This document shows, piece after piece, positions 28,601-40,600 of a stretch of 64,000 nt of DNA. The stretch spans positions 49,130 to 113,129 of the forward strand of contig JACBWW010000040.1 in assembly GCA_020086605.1 (NCBI GenBank). The letters are read 5' to 3'. The notes beneath the pieces were generated by a model. The model was not told where the DNA came from and ran no database searches. It saw only the letters and a list, made by a program, of their open reading frames with translations. The position numbers and the translations under genes are program-made. The number at the start of each line of letters is the position of its first letter. The stretch's first letter is position 1. Origin of the DNA: Lanius collurio. Its lineage: Eukaryota > Chordata > Aves > Passeriformes > Laniidae.

Positions 28601-31600
28601 GGAATTCCCAAACCCCAACAATTATGTGCTCTCATCACATGGGATCTAGCTAAGTTCAGATCAGTGTTAACTCTCTGAAAATGTTTAAATGCAATATTCA
28701 TTTGACAGGCTATACAAGTGTAAGTCCATCTTAACTAGATACTATATTTTTTTGAGTCATATGGAAGCTCAAAATTCTTTCACCTACAGGTGTCTTGGTT
28801 TGAGATAATTTAAAGGGGAATGCTCTGGAATGAGTTATCTCCTTTAAGGGTTCCAACAGTCCCTTTCCACCAATAAGGAATTACTATTAGTAGATGAAAG
28901 TGAAAAAACAATGGTTTATTAGGAAAAGAATGCCAATAGGCAGGGGGAAAAAGTAATTAACTGCTATGTATCGAGCTACTACACCTCACCTCCCCACCAA
29001 AACAGAGAGACCCGAAGTACCGGAAAATACCCGTTCCCAACACGCCCTGGTGGGATGGCTTTGGGCTTTGCAAGACAGAGTGACAAGATGGTGTCAGATC
29101 TGTCTTGCGAAGGTAGGAGCCTCACGGAGCAGTTCCATCAGCAGATGAAGAGCTTCCCCACGGCAGGGCACAGCAGAGCAGGCATGGCAGTCGAAGCTGC
29201 TGGACTGAAGCCACTCAATATGTCCTCTCCCAGGCTCGGCGTGGTTGGCAGTGGCTGAGGCTGTAGTGGGGCAGCACCTCTTCACTTCTGCCAGCACGAT
29301 GCCCTCAGTTTTTGGACAAGCAGCTGCAGAATCCGCCCTCAAGGCAGCTCAAACACTGCTACTGCAGTTTCTTTGATCTGAGAAAAAAACCAAACCAAAT
29401 TGGAAAGAAAAGTCTGCCTAAGCAAGGACCAAGCAGCCAGCGACGCAAATACCACACTGTGAAATCCGTGCAAAACCCTGGGTGGGGAGATTTTAAAATG
29501 CCCGCACGTCCCGATTCCACCTGACACACAAGGTCTGCGGCTTCAGGATCTTAAACATACTGTAACAATTTTTGGCCTTGGATAATTATAGGATTCAATA
29601 TCATGAATCACCCCAGACAACAGGGATGACCCCCAGAATGATAATTTGAAGTTAACTTAAAATGGGATATGTACACACATTTTGGCTTTACTGGCAGAGT
29701 TTTGGGGCACTAGAATGAGCATAAAGCAACTTTAGAGCCGTCTTTGAGGCAAGTGGCAAGGCACAGTTCAGTGTACTTACTGGTGGATGCATCACAAGGC
29801 TGACTAAGTTCATAGCGATAAAAGTGATATTTTCTCATAGTAGGATGTTTACAAACCGAGAGCTAAGCTTTGTTCCTTTAATGTAAATCTGATTTTTGTG
29901 GTTAAATTGATTTTCCTTGGATGCAGACACTTTCCTGTATACATTGGCCATCTTTCATTCACTTACCCTCCGGGCGCAAGATTGTTTTGCTGCTAATTAA
30001 AATAAATAGATTGCTTTTGGCAGTACTGCAAAAAGTACTCTAAAACTGAAGTAGAAATTCAGCCTAAAAAGCCTCAGCATTCATCATCTCTAATTTTCTT
30101 GTTTAACCCCCAGGATGGAATATAGAATTTCACTTCAATTTAGATATGTACAATTGTAGCAGAAGTGGTAGAATCCCAGCTTTGCATAGTTTCTTCTGTT
30201 TTTGCAAGAACTTATTTTCTTTCATTATTCGATTTCTAAGTAACCTCTAGAAAAATAATTACTTTTCGAGACAAAAATTGTAATGAAAAAGGGGAAGATT
30301 ATTACTGTGTTACTAATCTAATCTCAGCCAAATTACAAGTGAAAAGGATGTTCTGCAGATTACTTTGTTATAATTTAATTTGAGTAAGTGATGAATATTG
30401 CAATAAGTGCTTCTTATTTCATACAAAATGGTTCAGGTATTTTTAGTCAGAAACACAGTACCCAATTTTACATATTGTATTCTGTGCATAAATCTGGGTG
30501 GAATTAAATTTATTGGTTAAAGAGAGCAAGGAGGTTTCAAAAGATGATTTCTGTATAAATACAATAAGTACTAGATGTTTTATTTTGAAAGGGAATTTTC
30601 AAAAACATATATACAGATGGAACAACTGGAAAATGCATATGTATAGTACACAATTTAAAGATTTTCTTATAGAGAAGTTTTCCCACATCATTGTTTAATG
30701 TTGTCTTTGAGGTTTTTTTTGTATTAGTGCTGTATTTTGAGTTTTTAATTTTTTTTTTTGCATTAGTTTCTTCATTTATTTTGCATGGAAAGATAATACC
30801 TGAGGTCATTGAGAGAGTTCTGTAAAAAAGAGAATTTATTCAAGTGATTCTAATACATAGGTTAGGTCTTAGGAGTTAATATTTAATGTACAGATTTAGA
30901 TACCTCTTGCAACGGAAGTTATTGAAGTTATTTTATTTGACTTAAGGCTACTGTTGGAATGTGGTTTTGAGCTGTCTCTATTTTCCTATCTAAATATGCT
31001 TAAAGAGCAATTGTGATTTTAAAACTTCGTAACTATTAGTACCTACAATCTTACATACGTGTGTACCAGTGTAGGCACATTACTTCCCATCAGAACTATG
31101 TGAATCAACTCTAAACCAAAGCAAATTACATGTTAAGATCTCTTTATAGCCTGGACCTGGAAATACAGCAACTGAAGCAAAAAATATATGAGGGTGATGG
31201 AGCTCAGAAAGGAAACCATGGAATATTAGATGAGAGACTCTCCCATAGCACTTCCCCTACCAGCCCTACAAAGCCACAGCCACCATTGGTTGATGATAGG
31301 TAGGTGACCTGCATTCCTGAAATGGAATGCAAACAATTGCTCTATAAAAGAAATATTTTGAAAGAGCATTCTGCCAGGGTTGGATTTGATTTTAATACTG
31401 TGATTGTACTGAAAGACTGGTCTGGAAATAAAATTTATGTGTTGTATTCTACTGTAAATAGCCAGTAGCCTCATCTGTTGCACCTTTGCAGTTTGTTTTA
31501 GACTACAGGGTTGGGAAACTGTAGGCTGAAAGGTATTTAAATAATTTTTGAGTTCGCTGTTACTTGTCTATATGGTTTTGCTTCATATACGCTTAAGGCA

Positions 31601-34600
31601 ACAAAGTAAATTAAATAGTCTCAAACCTTTTTTAATAGGGCAGCTGCCTTGCATCACTAAAATCTTTAATCTCTGCCCTTGTTATGCTTACACATGGCAG
31701 TTGTTGTTATCAGCTCTTGGAACATTCCTTCTGTTTAAAGACCAAACCTTTGCTAGCCCAGGCTGCTGATACTGCAGCAGCAATGAAAGCAAACTGTTAA
31801 GTTACTGAAGGTGCAGCCCCAGTGTTCTTTCTTCTTCATCACTCGTATGCTCATCACCTCTTGTGTGTAGAACTGCACTCATGCCAAGTAATTTGTCTAA
31901 TTGATAATAAATTGTTAACCTTTGCCTATCAGATGAACACTCACTCAAAAGTCAGTGTTCCTTCCTTAAGGAGGGATAAAACTGGTCTTACATTAAGCCT
32001 GCCAATTAAGAGCTGTGCAGCGCTTAGGGTTAAAAGCATTTCAAAGAGCCTTTTAGTCTGTCTTGATTTTTATGTAAAAATACACCTTTTTCCCATATAC
32101 GCACACACACTTTTCTGTATCTTAAAGGATAAATGCCTTTATTGAAGAAGAAGTGCAGAGAAGGCTCCAGAATATTCATCATAAAGCTGAGGATAATGAT
32201 GTAAGTGCGTCCTGGTCTACAAAAAGTTTCAAGGTGAGCAGAAATGGGTGGCAGGTCCTGACCTTCAGTGGACCATGTCTAACCACTGATTTGGTTTTGT
32301 TGTTCAGTAATTTTCATGCTTTCCTGTGTTTACTTGCTTTTAATTTACCAAAAAATATAAGCAGTAAATGAGGTATTGTGGAGGTTTGCATAAGGTATGG
32401 TACCAGTTTTTAAATTTTAATAATATTTTTATTCCTGGTGGCATTTTAATGTTGTATTTTGGGTTTTTTTTGGCAGGAAAGAGTGTGTAAATGGCAATAA
32501 AGAAGTTTGCACATAAAATGTAATCTTCATTTTACATCAGAAAAAATAAGTTGATGAAAATTAATGTTCTTCTGGATAGAATTTCATACTTGTAAACAAG
32601 TGCCTCTTCAAAAACTGGTGACATAATTGATCGAAAGAATGGGTTGATTGACTTCTAAGCCAGTGGTTTAATAAATATTGATTGTTATTTTCATCTATTA
32701 TAAAGAATGTCTCTTCCTCTGAATACTTTTAAATTTTAATAACCTCTTGTACCTTTTTTGTGCTTAGGATAATGAGAGACATAATAACAGCACTATTCAA
32801 CGCAAGTTGAAGTATGAGGTAGGTCATAATTTGTCAGAATGAAATGGTTGTCTTAAATTATGGCATGCCCTGTAATTACATTTCTTAATGTTTAGCTGCA
32901 TAATTAGAATTTTGAATTCTTGGCAAGATTAATGGCTAACAGAGATGGCAGTGCATTTTCCCAGCTGGAATCAAAGTGATTTTGTTTCAGATTGGACCTA
33001 CCTTTTCCTTGTTTGAAAGGTGTGGTGTTAGGTTTGATCTTTCCTCATTGTTTTGCCATGATTCTTAATTTGGAACGGTATCCCTTTCATTATTTTTAGA
33101 GGAGAAAAGCTCTTAATGAGGAGAGATTGTCTGAATTCAGAATACACGTAACATTTTTGACTCACAATGAACTGCTGTGAGGGTGTCTACAAGTTAGCAA
33201 GAAGAACCAGGCAAGTTGTGTGTGTTCTAAAGAATTCATCCATGTATTTATGTATTTTTAAACTGAGGCTTAGGCCCCTCCCACCATATATAGTTGTCTG
33301 ACTGCTGCTTGAAACACAGTTACTGTCTTGGTGAGTAAATCCTAAATAGCTTCATGGATTTGAACGGTAACAAATAGGAGGTCTGCAACACCTCAATTTT
33401 GGACTTTTTTTGACTTTTACACTGTCATTTTTAAGCTGTGTTGTACTTTTTGCACCCTCTTGACTAGTATGGGATTACTTTTTTGTACATGTGTGGGAAA
33501 AAAATAAAGGGCTTTCAGGTTTCTGCATTGCCTGTTGACTTTCCTGGGGTTTTTGAGTAAAGCAAATATAAACCAAGTGAAATGGATACTGTACAAAGAA
33601 AAAGCAGGGGTGGATTGAAAAGATCAAGTACTCCTTAATGAGATCTCAATCACTTCTGTTAGGTTTTGTGTCTCTTATTTTGACAGATCGTACCAATTTT
33701 GTATGATTGTATAAATCTAATCAAAATCAATCCTCAGTTTAAGAAATGTTCAGGTCAGAAGATTTTACAAAGACATTTTTGTCGTCTTCTTCTGGAATTT
33801 TTAACAGAAAATCAATAGTGGCACCCACACTATGGCTTTCCAGTTCTGTCTAAAGATGGCAATTGTGCTTCTGAGTTGAGTGGAGAAAATGCTGGACTGA
33901 GACCATGAGAGACAGAAGGCATATACGGAGATGCTGAATTTATTTTACAGTTCTGGAAGACTTTTCTCTCCTTGTACATCAGAGAAGGCATTTCAGAAGG
34001 AAAGGAATAACTCACAACAGGAGAGCTTTGCTTGTGATTGTGACATTAAAAGTAGTTTAATTCATTCTAAAAGTACTAATACTTTAAGAATGTTCCATAT
34101 CAGAAAGTTTTTTCTACTTCTTTACATAGTTCTGACTTTAATAGTGTGGCTTATTCACTCCATGAGGTTGAAAAATTCAATCATTTTGATGATAAAATAA
34201 TTACCTCTGCAGATTGTGACAGCTCAAGAACTGAATCTGACTTTCCCACTTGAAACAGCTGTCTCCTGCAGGATCCTTAATGGGTGCTAATGAGCAAACT
34301 GGCTTTAGCATATCGTGCTTTCTCTTTTCTCAGTCTAATGTGCATTCTGAAACAAAAACTTATAATGAAAACAGCCCATTAAACACAACGCACCTGATAG
34401 TTGAAGACCAGTCTAGTAATTCTCAGCTTCCAGCCCACAATGCTTCTGATTTGGCTTCTTTTAAGTCAATAGCTTCTTGTTTTGATGTCAGACCAGAACA
34501 TGCTTCCAGTTAGGGATTTCTTTTCAGTAAGCTTTCTTGCATTTACAAAGATACCAGTAGTGAGCTGCTCAGCAGTGCAGTGGTTTACAAAAAAATTAAG

Positions 34601-37600
34601 GAGTTGGGAAGTTTGTGTGACAGAAGTGAGAGATGTGCTCGAGCAGTATCATTAATAAAAAACCTGCCATTTATAAGAAACTTGCAAGTAAATGTGTTCC
34701 TCAAGTCAGGCATGAATCAAGACATATCCCACACTACTGATGATGCTGAAGTTCGTACTGAAAATGTCGTTCAGCCTGAATCCCCTGTGCAAGGGGCTGT
34801 CATAATGTGCATAAGCACGGAGCTCTCTGATGCCTTCGTGAGAAAGCCCCCCTGAAGAATTTGCATGGTGTTGGAAGAACAAAGAGCTAGGAAACTGTTT
34901 TGTGTTAAGACAGAACTATGTGCATTTTCTGATGTCTTTTTGAAACTTCAGGTCTATTCTCTGGAAGAAGTAGTGAAAATTTTCGTGTGTGATTTACCTC
35001 AAATTTCTTTTAGGATGGAGGAGTTGAAAGATATCTATTGGTTGGCTGTTGGCAGTTGCAGAAAAGCGGACCCAGAACCTGCTTGCTAGCTTTTTCCAGT
35101 TTCATTCTGTAGGTTGTTTTTTTGTCAGCCAAACAAGGCACCTGCCAGAGTTCCTTGGCAGTGTTTCATGAGGTTCCTATTGGCACTGTAAAGGACATTC
35201 AAGTTGGATTTTCTGGACAGAATATTTGATATCTGTGTTCTGGTGAAGATGAGTTACTCAAAATATTTACCTATAACAAACACTTCACTCAAAGAATTTG
35301 CAGTGACATAATGAGAAGTTTGATTATTATAGTGGATGATATTTATTTAAATCACCAGCTCTTGAAAGACAATTTGATGCAGATTTCACTCGACTGGACA
35401 TCAGATGTGAATGAATTAGTTTTTTCAAATGGAATATGATTGTCCTGTAGATTTCAAATTGAGTTAGCTGATCTGGTTTACCTACTCCATGAAAATATGG
35501 GAAGTATTGAACCTTCATTAGGTGACATTCAGGTGCTTCTGTATACATCAGTGAAAGTAGACTGTGCTAAGCAGACTGTGTATGGGAATCTTGTTCTTAC
35601 AACTACTCACACAGGCCTCTTAAAGGAAAATATCTTTTTTTCTGCACGTAATATTTTATCGTGCCAGCGATCACAATTTGCCAGCCTTTGGTTGTACAGT
35701 TTGAATGATATCCATTGTGCAGTTTTGACAGACAAAGAGAATTGCACAAAAACTGAGCTTGTGTTTTCTAGAAGGAGCAAGATTGGACCTGATTTAGGAA
35801 TAGATTTTTCTAAATACTGTGAAAAAGAAATAAACACTCAGCTGACAGTCATGCCATCAATTCTTTAAAGCAGTTTGCATATCCCTGTGGAAATCTGGAA
35901 ATTAACATTCAGTTCAAGTGAAGAAGCCATTTGGCTAAATGCATTTGACTAGGTGTTGAAATCCAAATGTGTTTAGATACATTCAAAATAAAAGACTAAT
36001 AAATATTGATAAAACCCTTCCCCTCTCCTGCTTTTTTTTAATCAGTAGAGGAAAGAGACCTTTGAGCTCCAAGGGAGTACCACAGACTGTGTACACACCT
36101 CTAAGCAATTATAATTATTACTTGAGCGCTTGCATTTTGTGCATCTCTGATATGCTGTACATACAATTCCTTGGGAAAGTGAGGAAATTAAATATTTCTC
36201 TATTACATGGTAGGTGGATGAAAACTGTAATTACAACTCTGTCTTCTGATTTCCATTTTGGCTGTGTTTTCTGGCTCCTTCCGTATACTATCTACCTTCA
36301 TTAATGTCTTTTCTATTCCTTCTCAATTGTCTTTTCCTTAATCTTTTTGATTATCTGTATTTTTCATGCTCCTCATTTACTTCATTCCCTTGATCTCAAT
36401 ATTTCAAAACATCTGCAGATTTTTTAAATCTTATTTTCACTGTATGCTCTTAATACTACAGATGTTTGCAGATTTTATACATGCAGTTTTGGGAATATTA
36501 GCATTGACAATTCTCTTCTGCTTCAGAGTTTTACATTTAAGGTTTATTGCACTTTCATATCAAAATTTGTCACAAGTGCAAAAGGAGTTGTGCTTTAAAT
36601 AGCATTTCAACCTTTGGTCATGCTGCTGTGGCAAGACAGATGTGTTGGAGTCTGTCATCTGTGTGTGTTTCTCATCCTCTGACTAGGTAGTTGCCAGATG
36701 GGGACACTGCCTGACAGATGAAGTGAGTTTAACTCTGGTGTTCTGTCCATGTAATGTGCTTGGCCTCCCTTTCATCATCCTCTCCTTGCTTACTGTTGGG
36801 GTTGTTGATGCTGTGAGATTGCATTGCTTACAGCCTTTTTATTACTACATCCCAAGAAAAAATGTAGCTAATGGACATTAGTAGAAGTTTTCCATTAGTT
36901 AGGGCTTTCCTCTAGCTTAGGGATATTTTACCTGTTACCCCTGTCAGATGTTCAAATAATAAATAAGGTGTTGTCTCCTATCTTTTGTTTCTTCACTTGT
37001 AAGGGGAACTGAATATCTTTTGAATCCTATTGCTTGAATATGCCATCTGCCTTGTTTGAGGAAGATGATTCTTGGCAGAAAAACCAGTGGTATCTAATCT
37101 GAAATTCTAAATTCTGTACACATATTGCCAGCAGAGGTGAAAGCTGCTAAACAGAGTTAGACTTCAGTCTCTCTGCTAGAATAAGAACATTTCCCATTTG
37201 TTTTTACCATATGTTAGGACACAATAATGTAACTCACATGGGATTTAAAAAGAAATAGCTTGCATTGGGTAGGGAAGTTATGTCTGGAGGGATGAGCACT
37301 TGTTTGGATAGAGAATTACAGGAGTTTTTATTGTTACATTTCTACTTCCTTAAGGAAGCCAAAAATGAGCAAAATGTGTCATGTTATAGGTGTTGTGGGG
37401 GTTTTTTAACAAAGAATATGTACACAAATGAGTAGATGGAGTAGTCGGTCCTGCTCAGGAGTGGCTCCCTCATTGACATCATTAAGGCATTTCTTCTGGG
37501 CCTTGCCCAAAGTCACCATTGAGTGGCACTGAGAGGACTGTCTTGATCAAGGCTGTTAAAGGAAAACAATCTCTGCAACCAGTTTATTTTCTGATTATAC

Positions 37601-40600
37601 TCCAAAGTTAAATGTTTGTTCATTTTGTGTTTCCTAATAACGCTTTTCCTCTTCTATGCTTTTTTAAAAATCTAACTCAATGAATACTCTGCACTTTTAT
37701 CAAAAAGAACTTCATAGCAGCATATGTTATTCTAATATTTCTACTATTTTTACTATGTAAAGTAAACATAAAGATCATTGTTTATGAATATCAAAGGATC
37801 CATTTCATGTATTAGAGTGTGTTTTCCACAACACTTTGAGATGGTTTTCCTCTATATTAGGTGTTCGTAATAGTTATCTGAAAATGACTGCCAATAAATT
37901 ACATGTTGACAGAGGTGGCTTTAAGAGTGGCTTTATGGTTTTATTGTTGTTTTATTGTTGTTTTCAGGGCAATGAACTCTTCTTCTCCCCCAAGGAAAGA
38001 ACAGCTTACATTTCAATGCTCCAGAAATGAGTTTTAGCTGAAAAATCCAGTAATGTGGGGAGTAATTACAGAAGAGCAAAATGGACAGGAGACAATATTT
38101 CTTGTGAAAACAAAGGTTGCCCAAAATAATTTTCCATTCAAACATAAGCTTTTTAATGGTTTCTTAAAATAAAATAAAAAAAAAGTTTGTGTTAAATATA
38201 GCCTAGATAAAGTCAGTGGAGCAAAAATTCACTTTTTTTTCTATTTTCTTTTTCACTCTTTTTAATGCTAATGTTAAGGGAAATTCCATTGTCATTTATA
38301 ATCTACTGGCAATGAAATAGCATCCTCGTCTTCTTGAGAGCCATGATGATGTCAAAAGGCTCTCTGTAACAGGCAGAGATGTTTATGAATGAGTTTCAAA
38401 TTCTTCTCCAACTCCTACACAGTCTTTTATGTCCTGGAAATCACCAGGAGTTGCTACAAAGAAGATGAATGCTGAGAATACAGTTACAGCTCAAGTGATG
38501 GATAGCAGTGCCTAAATACAAATAAATACATAGTCATAATTTTGAAGTGATAGTTTTTCAGTCTTTTTTGTTGTTAACTTATATTTGTTATGCTGCTTGT
38601 ATTTTTTTTAAGTGCCAGTTCATTAAGCTTTTCAGAGCAATTTTGTTCAATGGAGCAAGTAGAGAACTTCCTGAAAGGCAATTTCTGTACTTTTTCACTC
38701 TAAATGCTTATGCTACTTTTGGACATAGTGACTGCAAAGCATTAATCTTTTCAGTTGCAAAAATACTTTTTTTTTACATAACTTCAGAGTTACAGATTCC
38801 ATCTGGCTGTCAGACGAATGGGCCCTCATTGCAAATAACTTTTTATATTGTTTTGTCCAGACTCTGCAAATTTTTCATAGTTGAGTTTTCTAAGATTCAG
38901 ATTAAAAAAATTAGTAGGAAACTGTTTTGACAGTGGATTGCTTATTTAATGATAAAATGAGTTTGAATTTTTGAAATGTAAGAGCTTTCTGAATCTCCTA
39001 GACCCCTGCAGCTTTGCATGATATTGTGAACATGTTTGTTGTGAAAGAAATATATAAAAATTAGAGTTAACTGTGAAAGCTTGATTAATATACTAAGTTT
39101 TTTCAAAGGGAGGTAATAAAAAGTCTTCTGCTTCCCCTTGTTTTTTATATCTAAGCTGAAAATGCCTTTTCAAATAAAGGAACGTTTTTTAATACACTTC
39201 ACCTTAACTTTTGTATGCATAAAAAAAGTTAGGACTTGCTTATAAAACAAGATCCACATTTGTTTCAAAGAACTCCTTCATTTTAGAAGTACTTTCTGCC
39301 TCCTCTTTTCATGTTCCTCTGGCCAAGAACACTTTCTCATTTTCAGTGGAGTTCTTTTCTTTTTTTCCTTATGTAGTGATTTTGGTTTTCCTTTGTTCTC
39401 CCTATTTGGTATGTACATGAAAGCGGATGGTCTGTCATTCACTGGGAGCAAATCGAGACGACCTGAAGGACCCAATTAAAATTAGTATTCCACGGTATGT
39501 CCTGTGTGGGCAGGGAAAGGATGAACACTATGAGTTTGAAATAAAGGTAAGTGCTTATCAGTTGCTTTTCTTTAATGTTTTTGTTCCGCTAAGTGCAATT
39601 TTTGGTTCTCTTTTCTGTTACATAACTGGCCTCGATACCTTTAAATAAGAGAGGTGGTGAGAAGAATGCACAGTATAGGACACTATAAAGACAAGTATTT
39701 TCCAAGTGGATTAATTGTACAGAGAAAGCTAGTGACCAAACTCTTGTGGTGAGCAGTTCCAGAGGCAATGGCAGTTCAATTTGAAGAGTTCCAGAGATGA
39801 GGATTAAATGCATGTTGGTTATAGGAAAGCCCTTTATTGAGATGCAAGTGTCAGTTACAGGAAAAAAAACCACCAACCTTGAAATATTTACCTGAAATAA
39901 TGAAAGCATGAAAGCGTAATTAAAATATTTTACACATATGCACACCAAAGGCTTGATTCCTTTCAGGCTCTCTTTGTTCTGATTCTTCCCACTCTGCATT
40001 TCCAGGGTGTTGCTTCTCCAAACTCTGATCTGCTTCCTCTCCATTCTAGTGGTTTTTTCAGTTGATTTTCTGCACAGGAATGCTGGGAGGGAAAAAAAGC
40101 ATATTAATTTTGTTTCCTCTGGTATGCAGCCAGTGTTTTTTTCAAAGATCTAAGGGCTAATTGGAAATGTGTTCTCAGTGTGTGTGGACATGGAGCATAA
40201 CTGATGTATATGGCATCAGAGACAGAGCTGGCAGCCTCCTTTACTGAATGTGCTGCCAGATGCTTTATTAGATATTGTGAGGTGGAGGAGTGACCTTCCT
40301 CACAGTGTGAAGGACCATTTTTGAGCTGTGCTCTCTTTTGAAAGGGTTTTTATTAAGAGGGGCAGTCTTAACTTTGTTTGTGCTAATTAAATTTTGTTTT
40401 TAAAACATACCACACCATTTGTGGGTGGAATACCTCCTTTTGCCTGTTGAACTCTGATTTTCTTGGGGCTAGTAAAAGCTCAGAGCCAGGGAGATGCTGA
40501 GATGAGTAAGTGCACATGAAACTTCCCCAAGGACTCTGCTACTCACCAGTAATTTTCAGCACATGGGATTTACTAGGCTAGGTAATGGTTAATGAAGATG

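Larger units (their letters stand above)
25830..31149 (+). other. KIF16B: 5.3-kb intron between W7 and W8 with an LTR cluster
   Basis: 25830-27480 and 29625-31149 are ordinary AT-rich intron with T runs. In between lie three separate LTRs (27491-28285, 28338-28620, 28791-29619), each with its own target duplication. Open frames in 28390-29530 lie in LTR sequence and are not genes. Confidence 0.85.
32819..39423 (+). other. KIF16B: 6.6-kb intron between W10 and W11
   Basis: It holds the candidate alternative terminal exon (33100) and the decayed coding-like tract (33687-35868). From 36010 to 39423 it is AT-rich intron with T runs, a GTTTTATTGTT duplication near 37938-37965, and no recognised element. 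Confidence 0.8.

Noticed and set aside
28393..29527. Many short open frames on both strands
   Set aside because: All lie in solo LTR sequence, which is non-coding; GC-rich stretches lower the stop frequency.
39589..40044. 151-codon open frame on the minus strand
   Set aside because: No domain or composition typical of a gene; lies in plain intron and is likely chance.
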